Shown: in pieces, positions 43,471 through 58,364 of the stretch
Layout of the letters: the number at the start of each line of letters is the position of its first letter
How positions within the stretch are numbered: position 1 is the first letter of the stretch
Source of the DNA: Streptomyces sp. S3(2020)
GTDB taxonomy: Bacteria > Actinomycetota > Actinomycetes > Streptomycetales > Streptomycetaceae
Length of the DNA stretch: 64,000 bases
Direction of reading: 5' to 3'
NCBI RefSeq assembly: GCF_013044505.1
Contig: NZ_JABERD010000011.1
Coordinates: 1 to 64,000, forward strand
Notes under the pieces: generated by a model
What the model saw: only the letters and a program-made list of their open reading frames with translations
What the model was told of the DNA's origin: nothing
The model's database searches: none
Position numbers and translations under genes: made by a program

Positions 43471-45375
43471 TCACCGGAACACGTTGTCCGAGTCGTCCCA
43501 GCCCGTGAGCTCCTCCCGCGCCCACTCCCGGGAGCCGCGGGAGCGCGCCTGGTACATCGCGTCGATCTCGAACGCGTAGTGCTCGACGATCGCGTCCCGG
43601 CGCAGCTTCATCGAGGGCGTCAGCAGTGCGCTGGTGTGGTCGAACGGATGCGGCAGGACCCGGAACACCCGGATGGACTCCGAACGGGACACGGTGCTGT
43701 TCGCCGCGGCCACCGCGCGCCCGATCTCCTCCCGCAGCGTGTTCTCCTCGCGCGCCTCCCGGCTCGGTGAGTCACCCGGCATCGCGAGCCCGCCGCGCCA
43801 GTGGGCCAGGAACTCCGGGTCCAGGGTGAGCAGCGCGCCCACACAGGGCCGGTTGTCGCCCACGAGGACCGCCTGGTGGATGAGCGGATGCATACGCAGC
43901 CGCTGCTCCAGGAAGGCCGGGGCCACGCTCTTGCCGCCGCTGGTGATGATGACGTCCTTCTTGCGGCCGGTGATCATGAGATAGCCCTCGTGGTCCAGCT
44001 GCCCGAGGTCCCCCGTGGCCAGCCAACCGCTGCCCAGCGCGGTCCGGGTGGCGGAGTCGTCGTTGACGTACCCCTGGAACACCGATGGTCCACGCACGAG
44101 GATCTCCCCGTCGTCCGCCACCCAGATGTCCGTGCCCGGAAGGGCCTGGCCCACGGTGCCGGACTTCTCCCGGCCCACCGGCTGTGCCGTGATGCCGCCG
44201 CTCGTCTCGGTGAGCCCGTAGGCGTCGTTCACGTAGAGGCCGATGCCCTCGTAGAACAGACAGAGTTCGCGGCCCAGGGGCGAACCGCCCGAGGCCGCGC
44301 GCATCACCCGGCCGCCCAGTGCGGCCCGCAGCCTGCGGTACACCGTCCTCTCGTACAGCGCGTGTTGCAGCCGCAGGTCCAGGCCGGGTCCCGGCCCCAG
44401 GCCCAGCCGATGGCGTTCGACGGCCGACGCGAAGTCCCGTGCCGTCTCCGCGGCCCGCTCGAACAGTGCGCCGCGGCCCGCCTCCTGGGCGATCCGCAGG
44501 AAGTTCTTGTAGATCTTCTCGAACAGCGACGGCACGCCGCAGAAATACGTGGGGCGGAACGACCGCAGGGACGCCGACAGCGTCTGCGCGCTCAGGTCGG
44601 GCTCGTGCCCCATCAGCAGACCGCCGCGGATGCACAGGGACTGCACCAGCATGCCGTACACATGGGAGAACGGCAGGAACACGAGGACCGAGCCCTGGCC
44701 GCCCGGTGGCACCACGGTGTGGCCCCAGCCCTCGAAGAGCGTGTCGCAGGCGCTCGCCAGACCGCGGTGGCTCAACGCGCAGCCCAGCGGCCGGCCCGTG
44801 GTGCCGGAGGTGTACACGACGGCCGCGGTGGAGTTCGGCATCACGATGCGGCGCAGCGACTCGACCGTGGTGAGCGGGATGAACTCGCCCCGCTTCACGA
44901 GCTGTTCCAGTGACCCGTCGTCCAACTGCCAGACATGGCGCAGCCGTGGCAGCGACGCGCACACCGAGCCCACCGTCATCACGCTCTGTTCGTCCTCGAC
45001 GAACACGCCGACACAGTCCGCGTCCTGAAGGATCCAGGCGACCTGATCGCGCGACGACGTCGGATAGATCGGCACGACCTCGGCGCCGACGGCCCACAGC
45101 GCATGGCTGATCACCGTCCACTCGTAACGGGTGCGCGCCATGATCGCGACCCGGTGGCCGGGCGAGATCCCGGAGGCGACCAGGCCCTTGGCGAGGTCGA
45201 CGACCTCGTCCCGCACCTCCACGGCGGTCACCTCCTCCCACACGCTGGAGGCGGGGTCGGGGCGGCGCGCGAGCATCGGCTGGGTGGGGTTCCGGGCCGC
45301 CGTCTCGAAGACGCTGTCGGCGAGTCCACCGGTCAGCGGCGAGACGGACGGGGGAGCGAGGGCGACGTCGCGCAT
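43471..45375 (-). CDS. AMP-dependent long-chain acyl-CoA ligase (FadD15-like)
   Basis: The 634-residue adenylate-forming enzyme has the P-loop VVYTSGTTGRPLGCALSH and the aromatic motif YGLTETSGG. The hinge segment is GWLATGDLGQLDHEGYLMITGRKKD, and the C-terminal DAIVEHYAFEIDAMY tail is like that of FadD15-type enzymes. It activates fatty acids with ATP to acyl-AMP and then acyl-CoA in the cytoplasm or at the membrane. The start at 45375 (MRDVALAPPSVSPLTGG) precedes family similarity directly. It stands downstream of glgB on the same strand with a 181-base gap in which I see no clear element. Confidence 0.9.
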   Translation of the reverse strand: MRDVALAPPSVSPLTGGLADSVFETAARNPTQPMLARRPDPASSVWEEVTAVEVRDEVVDLAKGLVASGISPGHRVAIMARTRYEWTVISHALWAVGAEVVPIYPTSSRDQVAWILQDADCVGVFVEDEQSVMTVGSVCASLPRLRHVWQLDDGSLEQLVKRGEFIPLTTVESLRRIVMPNSTAAVVYTSGTTGRPLGCALSHRGLASACDTLFEGWGHTVVPPGGQGSVLVFLPFSHVYGMLVQSLCIRGGLLMGHEPDLSAQTLSASLRSFRPTYFCGVPSLFEKIYKNFLRIAQEAGRGALFERAAETARDFASAVERHRLGLGPGPGLDLRLQHALYERTVYRRLRAALGGRVMRAASGGSPLGRELCLFYEGIGLYVNDAYGLTETSGGITAQPVGREKSGTVGQALPGTDIWVADDGEILVRGPSVFQGYVNDDSATRTALGSGWLATGDLGQLDHEGYLMITGRKKDVIITSGGKSVAPAFLEQRLRMHPLIHQAVLVGDNRPCVGALLTLDPEFLAHWRGGLAMPGDSPSREAREENTLREEIGRAVAAANSTVSRSESIRVFRVLPHPFDHTSALLTPSMKLRRDAIVEHYAFEIDAMYQARSRGSREWAREELTGWDDSDNVFR

Positions 45376-45556
45376 GCGCTGCTCCTGATGTGTACGGGGT
45401 GTGACTCCACCGATGAGAACTGTTATCGGCGGTGCCCGAATCTAGCCCAGGTCAGCGCGTTCGACGAAGGGATTCGACAACTAGCTCCGAGTTGATGATC
45501 TCGAAGAGGTCTCGGCACCCGCCGCGTGTCGAAGGGGATCGTCCCGTCGTCGAGGA

Positions 45557-47761
45557 TCACACAGGCGACAGCCACACGGTCGCCAGCGGCGGCAGGGTGA
45601 GCCGTACGACGCCGTCCTCCGGCTTCACCGGGTCGGGACAGGTGACGGCACCGCCGCCGTAGCGTTCCGCGTCGGTGTTGAGGACCTCCTGCCAGGCGGG
45701 GACGTCCCCCGGGATGGCGAGGCGGTAGTCGTGGCGGACGACGGGGGAGAAGTTGGAGACGGCGAGAAGGGGGGTTCCGTGGGCGTCGAAGCGGAGGAAG
45801 GCGAAGACGTTGTCGTCGGCCGCGTCTCCCACGATCCACCGGAAGCCGTCCGGAGTCGTGTCCCGCTGCCACAGGGCGGGCGTCGCCCGGTAGACGGTGT
45901 TGAGGTCACGGACCAGATCCTGTACCCCGCGGTGGTCGGCCTCGGCGCCGTAGCCGGGGTCGAGGAGCCACCAGTCCGGGCCGTCGGCCTCCGACCACTC
46001 CGCTCCCTGGGCGAATTCCTGGCCCATGAAGAGGAGTTGTTTGCCGGGGTGGGCCCACATGAAGGCGAGGTAGGCGCGGTGGGTGGCGCGTTGTTGCCAC
46101 CAGTCGCCGGGCATCTTGGAGACGAGTGAGCGTTTGCCGTGGACGACTTCGTCGTGGGAGATGGGCAGGACGTAGTTCTCGCTGTAGGCGTAGACCATGG
46201 AGAAGGTCATCTCGTGGTGGTGGTACTTGCGGTGGACCGGCTCGTGCTGGACGTAGCCCAGGGAGTCGTGCATCCAGCCCATGTTCCACTTCAGGCCGAA
46301 CCCCAGACCGCCGCTCTCCGTCGGCCGCGTCACCCCGCCCCACGCGGTGGACTCCTCGGCGATCGTCATGACCCCCGGCACCCGCCGGTACACGGTGGCG
46401 TTCATCTCCTGGAGGAACGCCATCGCGTCGAGATCCTCACGCCCGCCGAACACATTGGGCGTCCACTGACCGGAGTCCCGTGAGTAGTCGAGGTAGAGCA
46501 TCGAGGCGACCGCGTCCACCCGCAGCCCGTCGATGTGGAACTCCTCGCACCAGTAGACGGCGTTGGCGACCAGGAAGTTGCGCACCTCGACCCGCCCGAA
46601 GTCGAACTCGTACGTCCCCCAGTCCGGATGCTCGGCCCGCCGCCAGTCTCCCGGCTCGTACAGCGGCTCCCCGTCGAACCGCCCCAACGCCCAGTCGTCC
46701 TTGGGGAAATGAGCCGGAACCCAGTCCATGATCACGCCGAGGCCGGCCCGGTGCAGGGCGTCCACCAGATACCGGAAGTCGTCCGGCGAGCCCAGCCGCG
46801 AGGTCGGCGCGTAGAACCCGGTGACCTGGTAGCCCCAGGAGCCGCCGAAGGGATGCTCGGCGACCGGCATCAGCTCGACATGGGTGAACCCGAGGTCCTT
46901 GACGTACGCCGGGAGTTCCTCGGCGAGTTGACGGTACGTCAGTCCCCGCCGCCAGGACGGCAGATGGACCTCGTACACCGAGAACGGAGCCTCGTGCACC
47001 GGCACGTCCCCGCGCCGCTCCAGCCACTCCTGGTCGCCCCACTCGTAGCGGGAGGCCGTCACCACGGACGCCGTCGCGGGCGGTACCTCGGTACCGCGAG
47101 CCATCGGGTCGGCCTTGAGGAAGCGGTCACCGGCGCGCGACGTGATCTCGAACTTGTACCGGGTGCCCTCGCCGATGCCCGGCAGGAACAGCTCCCACAC
47201 CCCGGACGCGCCGAGGGAGCGCATCGGGAACGCCGTCCCGTCCCAGCAGGTGAACTCCCCGGCGACCCGCACGCCTTGCGCGTTGGGCGCCCACACCGTG
47301 AAACGGGTGCCGGTCACACCCTGATGGGTCATGGGCTCGGCGCCGAGCGCCTTCCACAGCTCCTCGTGCCGACCCTCGCGGATGAGATGCAGATCGACAT
47401 CGCCGAGGGCGGGCAGGAAGCGGTACGGGTCGTGCACCTCCTGCTCGCCGTCGTCCTCGTAGGACACCAGCAGCGTGTACGGGGGAACCGCCTCCAGCGG
47501 GAGTACGCCGGCGAAGAGGCCGTCGCCCTCGGACGAGAGCCTGCTGCGCTCACCGTCGACGACCACGTCCACGGCACGGGCGAAGGGCCGCAGCGCCCGG
47601 AAGGCGATCCCGCCCGGCACCGGGTGGGCGCCGAGCAGGGAGTGCGGGTCGTGATGGGCGCCCGACAGCAGCCGCGTGCGGTCGACGGGGTCCAGGGCGG
47701 GCGCGCCACGGCAGGGGAGCGGGCCGCCGGCCTCGGGGGGTGAGGTGTCGCGCAGTGCCAT
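45557..47761 (-). CDS. glgB: 1,4-alpha-glucan branching enzyme
   Basis: The 734-residue GH13_9 enzyme has two N-terminal CBM48-type modules ([12 protein letters not shown] and [19 protein letters not shown]). The (beta/alpha)8 barrel has nucleophile Asp in [10 protein letters not shown], acid Glu in MTIAEEST and the third Asp in [12 protein letters not shown]-terminal beta domain follows. It introduces alpha-1,6 branches into the alpha-1,4-glucan made by GlgE. It is the last gene of the glgE-treS-mak-glgB operon and starts four bases after the maltokinase stop. The N-terminal CBM48 duplication is normal for long actinobacterial GlgB. Confidence 0.95.
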   Translation of the reverse strand: MALRDTSPPEAGGPLPCRGAPALDPVDRTRLLSGAHHDPHSLLGAHPVPGGIAFRALRPFARAVDVVVDGERSRLSSEGDGLFAGVLPLEAVPPYTLLVSYEDDGEQEVHDPYRFLPALGDVDLHLIREGRHEELWKALGAEPMTHQGVTGTRFTVWAPNAQGVRVAGEFTCWDGTAFPMRSLGASGVWELFLPGIGEGTRYKFEITSRAGDRFLKADPMARGTEVPPATASVVTASRYEWGDQEWLERRGDVPVHEAPFSVYEVHLPSWRRGLTYRQLAEELPAYVKDLGFTHVELMPVAEHPFGGSWGYQVTGFYAPTSRLGSPDDFRYLVDALHRAGLGVIMDWVPAHFPKDDWALGRFDGEPLYEPGDWRRAEHPDWGTYEFDFGRVEVRNFLVANAVYWCEEFHIDGLRVDAVASMLYLDYSRDSGQWTPNVFGGREDLDAMAFLQEMNATVYRRVPGVMTIAEESTAWGGVTRPTESGGLGFGLKWNMGWMHDSLGYVQHEPVHRKYHHHEMTFSMVYAYSENYVLPISHDEVVHGKRSLVSKMPGDWWQQRATHRAYLAFMWAHPGKQLLFMGQEFAQGAEWSEADGPDWWLLDPGYGAEADHRGVQDLVRDLNTVYRATPALWQRDTTPDGFRWIVGDAADDNVFAFLRFDAHGTPLLAVSNFSPVVRHDYRLAIPGDVPAWQEVLNTDAERYGGGAVTCPDPVKPEDGVVRLTLPPLATVWLSPV

Positions 47762-47765
47762 GACC

Positions 47766-49130
47766 TCAGGCTCCTCTCACGGCGAGACGCTCGATCGCCG
47801 CCATCGGCACGGGCAGCCAGTCGGGCCGGTGCCGGGCCTCGTACAGGACTTCGTACACGGCGCGGTCCGTCTCGTAGGCGCGCAGCAGACCGTGCTTCTT
47901 GCGCGGGTCCCACCCGGCCAGCGAGGCGTACCCCGCGCAGTAGGCCTCACGGCAGCGGCGCGCCCACTCCGGACGCCAGGGGCGGCGCTGGCGGGCCGCG
48001 TAGTCGAAGGAACGCAGCATGCCGGCGATGTCCCGCACGGGGGAGTGGGTACTGCGGCGCTCGGCGAGGGGGCGGGACGGCTCCCCCTCGAAGTCGATCA
48101 CGAACCACTCGCGGCCGGCCCGCAGCACCTGCCCCAGATGCAGATCACCGTGGATGCGCTGGGCGGGCGGACCGGGATCGCAGGTGGTGAGGGCGTCGAA
48201 CGCGGTCCGCAGCGCGGGGACGTACGGCTGGAGCGCCGGTACGCAGTGCGCGGCGGCGGCGAGCCGCTCGGTCATCGCGGTCGCCGTCCGGCCGTTCTCG
48301 GCGTGTGCCCGGGAGGGGAAGGCCGCGGCCAGCGCTAGGTGCACCTCCGCCGTGGCATGCCCCAACTCGTGGGCCTGGGCCGTGAAGTCGTCACCGGAGG
48401 CGAGCGCCTGGAGAGCCAGCGTCCAGCCGTCGGACGCGGCGGGCAGGAAGGGCTGGAGCACCCCGAGCGTCGCCTCCTGGGGATGCGTCGTGCGGAACCA
48501 GGCGACCGGTGCGGGCACCCGACGGCACCCCTCGCCGGCCAGCGCGCCCGGCACCTCCAGGTCGGGGTTGACACCGGGCTGGACACGCCGGAAGACCTTG
48601 AGGATGAACGAGTCCCCGTACACCAGCGAGGAGTTGGACTGCTCGGCGTCCAGCATCCGCGGCGCGAGTCCCGCGGGTACGGACACGGACGGGTCGGCCT
48701 CGAAACACAGGGGACCCGCCGCACCGGGCCGCCGCAGCCGCTCCAGGAGCAGCTGCGCGACCCGCGGGTCCTGGAGCGCGTCGTAGACCGTCAGCCCGGC
48801 CAGTGGCCCTGCCTCCGCCCGCCCGATGAGGGCGCGGCCGAGGCGCGGCGACAGATGCTTGCGTACGCCGAGCAGCAGCTGGTAGCAGTCGCCGGCCGTG
48901 GCGGTGCCGCCGCCGGGGGCGGGGACGGCCGCGTGTCCGGTCTGCACCAGCAGATGCAGACAGCCCGGGAAAAGCTCCGTCATGGACAGCAGCGAGAGGT
49001 CCGTGACGGGCCGGTCCTTGCCCGCGAACCAGCGCTGGCGGGGCAGCCACTCGCGCAGCAGCCCGGCGAGCGAGGCCATGGGCCCGGGAGCGGTCGTACT
49101 GCCCGGGTGGGGGAATGCGGTCTTCGGCAT
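47766..49130 (-). CDS. mak: Maltokinase
   Basis: The 454-residue protein has the maltokinase N-terminal cap ([18 protein letters not shown]) and an aminoglycoside-kinase-like core. The catalytic loop is [11 protein letters not shown] and the metal-binding motif is [12 protein letters not shown]. It phosphorylates maltose with ATP to maltose-1-phosphate, the GlgE donor (also called Pep2 in Streptomyces). The ATG at 49130 has AGGAGG seven bases upstream; an earlier in-frame ATG lacks support. It is separate from, not fused to, TreS, and lies between treS and glgB in the operon. Confidence 0.94.
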   Translation of the reverse strand: MPKTAFPHPGSTTAPGPMASLAGLLREWLPRQRWFAGKDRPVTDLSLLSMTELFPGCLHLLVQTGHAAVPAPGGGTATAGDCYQLLLGVRKHLSPRLGRALIGRAEAGPLAGLTVYDALQDPRVAQLLLERLRRPGAAGPLCFEADPSVSVPAGLAPRMLDAEQSNSSLVYGDSFILKVFRRVQPGVNPDLEVPGALAGEGCRRVPAPVAWFRTTHPQEATLGVLQPFLPAASDGWTLALQALASGDDFTAQAHELGHATAEVHLALAAAFPSRAHAENGRTATAMTERLAAAAHCVPALQPYVPALRTAFDALTTCDPGPPAQRIHGDLHLGQVLRAGREWFVIDFEGEPSRPLAERRSTHSPVRDIAGMLRSFDYAARQRRPWRPEWARRCREAYCAGYASLAGWDPRKKHGLLRAYETDRAVYEVLYEARHRPDWLPVPMAAIERLAVRGA

Positions 49131-49158
49131 GGTGACGCCTCCTTTCACCGGCGGTCGC

Positions 49159-50873
<1,715 letters not shown>

Positions 50874-50877
<4 letters not shown>

Positions 50878-52889
50878 GACGCTCTTGACCCTCCGGTCTC
50901 GGATGCCGATGGCTGGACATGGAGCACGTGCGCGGGCGCCCGACCGGGTTCGAGGCGTACATAGTTGGTCCGGCCCCAGTGGTAGGTCTCACCCGTCAGT
51001 TCGTCGTGCACGGACACGGATGGGTTCCCGTCCAGGCCGAGTTGCGGCATGTCCAACGAGACCGTCGCCTCCTGGGTGTGATGAGGGTCGAGGTTGACGA
51101 CCACCAGAACCGTGTCCGGGCCGGTGCGCTTGCTGTACGCGATCACCGCGTCGTTGTCGGTGTGGTGGAAGTGGATGTTCCTGAGCCGCCGCAGGGCGGG
51201 GTGGCCCCGACGGACCGCGTTCAACCGGGTGATCAGGGGGGCGATGGTGTCGGGGGTGTCCCAGTCGCGGGGGCGCAGCTGGTACTTCTCCGAGTCGAGG
51301 TATTCCTCGCTGCCCTCGCGCAGCGGGGTGTTCTCGCACAGTTCGTAGCCGCTGTAGATGCCCCAGGTGGGCGAGAGGGTGGCGGCCAGGACCGCGCGGA
51401 CCTCGAAGGCGGGCCGGCCGCCCTGTTGGAGGTAGGCGTGCAGGATGTCGGGGGTGTTGGCGAAGAAGTTGGGCCGCATGGAGGCGGCCGCCTCACCGGA
51501 CAGCTCGCCCAGATAGGCGGTGAGTTCCTCCTTGGTGTTGCGCCAGGTGAAGTAGGTGTAGGACTGCTGGAAGCCGATCTCGCCCAGGGTGCGCATCATC
51601 GCCGGCCGGGTGAACGCCTCGGCCAGGAAGATCACATCCGGGCCGCCGGCGTTGACCTCCGCGATCACCCGCTGCCAGAACAGGACCGGCTTGGTGTGCG
51701 GATTGTCGACCCGGAAGATCCGCACACCGTGCTCCATCCAGAACCTGAGCACCCGCACCGTCTCCGCGACCAGACCCTCCAGATCCGCGTCGAAGGCGAT
51801 CGGGTAGATGTCCTGGTACTTCTTCGGCGGATTCTCCGCATAGGCGATCGTGCCGTCCGCACGGTGATGGAACCACTCCGGATGCTTCTGCACCCACGGG
51901 TGGTCGGGGGAGCACTGCAACGCGAAGTCCAGCGCGATCTCCAGACCGTGCGAGGCGGCCTGCCCCACGAACCAGTCGAAGTCCTCGATCGTCCCCAGAT
52001 CCGGGTGCACCGCGTCGTGCCCGCCCTCCGGCGAACCGATCGCCCACGGCACCCCCACATCCTGCGCGGTCGCCGACAGCGTGTTGTTCGGGCCCTTGCG
52101 AAACGTCGTCCCGATCGGATGCACCGGCGGCAGATACACCACGTCGAAACCCATCGCCGCGATCGCCCCCAACCGCCGCGCCGCCGTACGGAACGTGCCG
52201 TGCGGACACTCCGGCGTGCCCTCCGAACGCGGAAAGAACTCGTACCAGGACCCGTACAACGCCCGCTCCCGCTCCACCAGCAGCGGCAACACCTCCGACA
52301 CCGTCACCAACTCCCGCAACGGATACCGCGCCAACACCGCGTCCACCTCCGGCGCCAACGCCCCCGCCAACCGCGCCGAGACCGGCAGCGCATCCTCGCG
52401 CAACGACTCCGCGGCGGCCAGCACCACCCCGCGCCCCCGTTCCTCCGGCACCCCGGCCGCCGCGCGGAGGTAGAGGTCGGCGCCCTCCTCCAGGACCAGG
52501 CCGACGTCGATGCCGGCCGGGATCTTGATGCCGGCGTGGCGGCGCCAGGTGGCGACCGGGTCGCTCCAGGCCTCCACGTGATAACTCCAGCGGCCCAGGG
52601 CGTCGGGCGTGACGTCGGCGCCCCAGCGGTCGGTGCCGGGAGCCAGCTCACGCATCGGCGTCCAGGGACCCCGGCGCCCTTCGGGGTCGGTGAGCACGAC
52701 GTCGGCGGCGACCGCGTCATGCCCCTCGCGGAACACCGTGGCGGTCACCTGGAACGTTTCCCCGACGACGGCCTTGGCCGGGCTCCTGCCGCCGTCGACG
52801 GCCGGACGGACATCCCGGATCGGGATACGGCCGATGGTGTCGCTCGCCCTCACGCTCGCCCTCGCGTTCGCACTCGCGTCCGCACTCAT
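50874..52889 (-). CDS. glgE: Alpha-1,4-glucan:maltose-1-phosphate maltosyltransferase
   Basis: The 671-residue GH13_3 enzyme has an N-terminal beta/helical dimerisation region ([16 protein letters not shown]) and the barrel with nucleophile Asp in [11 protein letters not shown], Glu in [10 protein letters not shown] and [11 protein letters not shown]. It transfers maltosyl units from maltose-1-phosphate to growing alpha-glucan chains. The ATG at 52889 has GGAGGTGA eight bases upstream; an in-frame GTG-type start nine bases earlier is less likely. It is the first gene of the operon, and its stop overlaps the treS start. Confidence 0.95.
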
Positions 52890-52962
52890 GGGTCTCACCT
52901 CCGCCGTGCTCGAGGCCGGGCCCGTGGCCCGGCCGGGGGTCGAAGCTGCGCCGGAAGGGGAT

Positions 52963-53262
52963 CTACCTTCCCGCGGGGGTGCGCAGGAGTGTCACCGGCG
53001 GGCCCCGCCTGGCCGAGGCGGTCTCGCACAGGCGCTCGTCCTGCTCGCGGAGATAGGTGAGGAGGTTCGTCCGCAGATAGCGTTCCGCGGCGTCCGCGGC
53101 CTCCCGCGCACAGCGTTTTCCCATGAGTACGCAGAGGGTGTAGCCCGAGTCCTCGAAGGTGGCCCGCGCCCCGCGGTCGGCGGGGGAGGCCAGCATCACG
53201 CGCTCCCAGGCGCGGTAACGCCGCAGTTGCCGGGCGACTTCGGCCTTGGCCGGTAGCAGCAT
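52963..53262 (-). CDS. DUF5133-family small protein
   Basis: The 99-residue protein begins MLLPAKAEVARQLRRYRAWERVMLASPADRGARATFEDSGYTLCVLMGKR in the DUF5133 pattern common in Streptomyces. It is helical, cytoplasmic and of unknown function. The ATG at 53262 is chosen because the family starts there; a GTG 30 bases upstream is possible. It lies 73 bases upstream of glgE on the same strand and may share its transcript. The 225-base divergent spacer to 53488 contains a small dyad, TGGTT-N4-AACCA (53326-53339), and no gene. Confidence 0.82.
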   Translation of the reverse strand: MLLPAKAEVARQLRRYRAWERVMLASPADRGARATFEDSGYTLCVLMGKRCAREAADAAERYLRTNLLTYLREQDERLCETASARRGPPVTLLRTPAGR

Positions 53263-53487
53263 GGCGCCGTTCACCTTCCATGAGGGTTTCACTCATGGTG
53301 CACGGGTGGCGACGCAGCGTCTTGTTGGTTCTTCAACCACCTCGCCGGTCGCTCGTGTTGCACGAATGGCGTAGCACTCCCACAGTTGAGGTGACTCAGA
53401 AGCGATCACTGCTCACGCTGTGCGTTCGGGGCTCGTCCCACCGGGGCGAGGAGGAGCGGGAGCCTCGCCGGTGAGGAGCCAACGACG

Positions 53488-53966
53488 ATGAAGACCGCAG
53501 TGCCCCGCTACTACCACCTCGATGTGGACGTCACCCCGGAACGGGTCGGCCAGGTCAGCCGCATTCTGGCCGCCCACCTCCGGTACTGGGACCTCGACAA
53601 CCTGGTCGAGCCCGTCTGCCGCGGTGCCGAGCTGCTGCTGAAGGCCATCGACGAGCACGCGACCGACAAGTTCACCTCGATCGAGATGTGGTGGAACGGT
53701 CAGCACCTCATCACGGCCGTCGGCGACAACGACCGCGATCTGCGCCCGGACCAGGATCTGCGCGGCTGCCTGGAGCACCTCGCGGCGATGAGCGACGGCT
53801 GGGGGTGCTGTGCCACGGACACCGGCAGCAAGGTCATCTGGTTCTCGCAGCGTGCCCGGTCCGGCGAACGCGTCCCGCTGGTGCCGACGGCGCCCGTGCC
53901 GGGTGTCCGCGAGGTGCTTCAGGTGCCTCGCGAGGAACCGGTCGTGGGCGTCCTGGAGGATGCCCG

Positions 53967-53970
<4 letters not shown>
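53488..53970 (+). CDS. HATPase-like (RsbW-type) protein coupled to glgX
   Basis: The 160-residue protein begins with [31 protein letters not shown] and has [20 protein letters not shown] at the N-box position and DNDRD in the next box. This suggests a degenerate GHKL ATPase fold as in small Streptomyces regulators often found beside pep/glg genes. The glycine lid is weak, so ATP binding is uncertain. GTGAGGAG-type bases precede the ATG at 53488. Its stop overlaps the glgX GTG (GTGA), implying coupled translation and a link to glycogen or trehalose metabolism. Confidence 0.8.
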
Positions 53971-56097
<2,127 letters not shown>

Positions 56098-56126
<29 letters not shown>

Positions 56127-56901
56127 ACCGAGCGCCGTCGGGATCGCGCAGCACGGCCTCGTCGTCGCCCTTCGACAGCACACCGCCCCCGTGCCGCTCC
56201 GCGGCCCGGGCGCAGGCGCCGGGGTCCGGGACGGCGAAGTGCACCTGCCAGTGCGGCCGAAGAGCGGGGTCGGGCGCCGCGTCCAGCGCCCCCGACCCGA
56301 TCCGGGCCACGACGTCGCCCTCGCTGCGCAGCACGACCTCGCCGCCCTCGTAGCGGACCTCGCAGCAGTCGGGGCGGTCCGAGGCCCAGTCGAGGATCTC
56401 GCCGTAGAAGATGGCGGCGTCGAAGGCGTCCCGCGTGTGCAGTCTGATGAAGGTCGGGGCCGCGCGGCGCCAGTTCCCCCAGTCGGCGAAGAGCTCCCCC
56501 TCCCAGATCCCGAAGGCCGCCCCGTCCCGGTCGGCCAGCAGCGCCGCCCGCCCGGGCGGGAAGGAGAGCGGTCCGACGGCGGCCGTGCCGCCCCGCTCCC
56601 GCACCCGGGCCACGACCTCGTCCGCGCTGCGCACGGCGAAGTACGGGGTCCACGCCACCGCCGTCCGCCACATCGCGGCGACCGCGGCGATCCCGGCCAC
56701 CGGCGTGTCGTCCACCACGGCCACCCGGAACCGGTCGCCGAGCTGGGCCGAGCGCCATCGCCAGCCGAGGACCGCGGTGTAGAACGCCTCGGCGGCCTCC
56801 TGGTCCCGGGTGGTCAGGCTCACCCAGCAGGGGGCGCCGAACACGGCGTGCGTGGAGACGACGTCCGTCGTGCCACCGGGTCGTCTGGTGTCGTGGTTCA
56901 T
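56098..56901 (-). CDS. VOC-family protein with two glyoxalase-like domains
   Basis: The 267-residue protein contains two VOC domains. The first is [25 protein letters not shown] to about residue 135, the second [25 protein letters not shown] to the end, with [12 protein letters not shown] at its C-terminus. Similar Streptomyces proteins are annotated as glyoxalase or bleomycin-resistance-type; the ligand is unknown. The ATG at 56901 is preferred because upstream sequence to 57549 is antisense to the MarR gene. It overlaps the glgX 3' end tail-to-tail by 29 bases. Confidence 0.85.
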
Positions 56902-57042
56902 GGCAGTTCCGCGTCCTGGTCTCGCCGGCCGGCAGCCACCGGTCTCCTCACAGTGTCCAACCGGAACCGCACCGGGCGCCTGTCGAGTACCCGGCGGACG
57001 TGGCCGAAACCCGTGGTGGCCCTCGTTTTCGTACGTCATTGC

Positions 57043-57084
57043 TTGACTGTTCGTTGGGTCTATTACCTCTGCTACAGAGGTAAT
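57043..57084. promoter_or_regulatory. MarR operator: perfect 23-base palindrome downstream of a TTGACT box
   Basis: ATTACCTCTG (57062-57071) and CAGAGGTAAT (57075-57084) are perfect 10-base arms around CTA, ending nine bases before the MarR GTG start. TTGACT at 57043-57048 is a likely -35 box, which places the palindrome across the -10 region and transcription start. This is the classic layout for MarR autorepression. Confidence 0.75.
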
Positions 57085-57093
57085 CTCGATCGC

Positions 57094-57546
57094 GTGGAAC
57101 AGGAACAGGAGACCTTCCCCGAAGAGCTCGCCGACGCGCTCGTCGGTGTCCAGCGGCTGATCCGGCGCCGGTTGCGCCGCGAGATGCCCGCACCGCGGTT
57201 GCGCGGCGCCGAGGTGGAACTGCTGCGGCTGGTCGTGGACCGGCCCGGGATCGGCATCTCGGACGCCGCCAAGGAGCTGTATCTGGCGAGCAACTCGGTG
57301 TCGACGCTCGTCAACCAGCTGGCCCGGCAGGGCTATCTGGTCCGCGAGACCGACCCGGCAGACCGGCGGGCCGCCCGTCTGATGCCGACCCCCGCGGCCG
57401 GGGCGCGGCTCGGCGAATGGCGCACACGCCGCGCCGACCTCGTACGACACCAGGTGGCCCGGCTCGACGAGGCCGACCTGGAAACCCTTGCGGCGGCGAT
57501 CCCGGCCCTGCGCCGCCTGGCCGACAACCTGGGGGAGGAACCGTGA
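57094..57546 (+). CDS. MarR-family transcriptional regulator
   Basis: The 150-residue protein has the MarR winged helix: ISDAAKELYLASNSVSTLVNQLARQGYLV and the basic wing RETDPADRRAARLMPTP, with dimerising helices at both ends. The GTG at 57094 is closest to the family start and to the palindrome. Its stop overlaps the GTG start of the ABC ATPase gene (GTGA), so the regulator and transporter form one coupled operon. It probably represses its own operon until a drug-like ligand binds. Confidence 0.9.
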   Translation: MEQEQETFPEELADALVGVQRLIRRRLRREMPAPRLRGAEVELLRLVVDRPGIGISDAAKELYLASNSVSTLVNQLARQGYLVRETDPADRRAARLMPTPAAGARLGEWRTRRADLVRHQVARLDEADLETLAAAIPALRRLADNLGEEP

Positions 57547-58364
57547 CACAGGACGCCGTCACCTGCACCGGACTCGTGTACGCCTTCGGTGACACCAACG
57601 CCGTCGACGGGCTCGACCTCACCGTGGCCGACGGCGAGGTCTTCGGACTGCTCGGCCCCAACGGCGCCGGGAAGACCACGGCGATCCGCTGCATGACCAC
57701 CCTCCTGCCGGTACCCGCGGGCATGGTCCGCGTCTTCGGGCACGACACCGCCGGGGACCGCATGGCGGTGCGGCGGCTCCTCGGCTACGTGCCGCAGCAG
57801 CTGTCCGCCGACCAGAGCCTGACCGGACGCGAGAACGTCGCCCTGTTCGCCCGGGTCTTCGACGTGTCCCGCCACGAGCGCGCCGCCCGCGTCGCCCAGG
57901 CCCTCGACGCCGTCGACCTCACCGACGCCGCCGACCGGCTCGCCAAGACCTACTCCGGCGGCATGGTCCGCCGCCTCGAACTCGCCCAGGCCCTGGTCAG
58001 CGCGCCCCGGCTGCTGATCCTCGACGAGCCGACCATCGGCCTCGACCCGATCGCCCGGACCGGTGTGTGGGAGCACATCAACGCCGTCCGCGCGGCCACC
58101 GGCATGACCGTGCTGGTCACCACCCACTACATGGACGAGGCCGACCAGTACTGCGACCGGGTCGCCCTCATGCACCGCGGCCGCGTCCGCGCCCTCGGCA
58201 CCCCCACCGAGCTGAGGCAGAGGCTCGCCGTACAACGCAACACGCAGGCCCTGCCCACGCTGGAGGACGTCTTCCGCGACCTCGCCGGCAGCGGACTCGA
58301 CGACCAGTCAGGAGACTTCCGCGATGTCCGAAGCACCCGCCGCACCGCAGGCCGTGTCGGCTGA
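57543..58364 (+). CDS. ABC transporter ATP-binding protein (DrrA-like)
   Basis: The 273-residue ATPase has Walker A LLGPNGAGKTT, the Q-loop VPQQLSADQSLTGREN, signature YSGGMVRRLELAQAL, Walker B LLILDEPTIGLDP and the H-loop VTTHYMDEADQ. It matches the DrrA-type drug and antibiotic exporters of actinomycetes. The GTG overlaps the MarR stop. Its 3' end overlaps the permease start by 41 bases, and the permease ribosome-binding site AGGAG lies inside this gene. Confidence 0.93.
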   Translation: MTQDAVTCTGLVYAFGDTNAVDGLDLTVADGEVFGLLGPNGAGKTTAIRCMTTLLPVPAGMVRVFGHDTAGDRMAVRRLLGYVPQQLSADQSLTGRENVALFARVFDVSRHERAARVAQALDAVDLTDAADRLAKTYSGGMVRRLELAQALVSAPRLLILDEPTIGLDPIARTGVWEHINAVRAATGMTVLVTTHYMDEADQYCDRVALMHRGRVRALGTPTELRQRLAVQRNTQALPTLEDVFRDLAGSGLDDQSGDFRDVRSTRRTAGRVG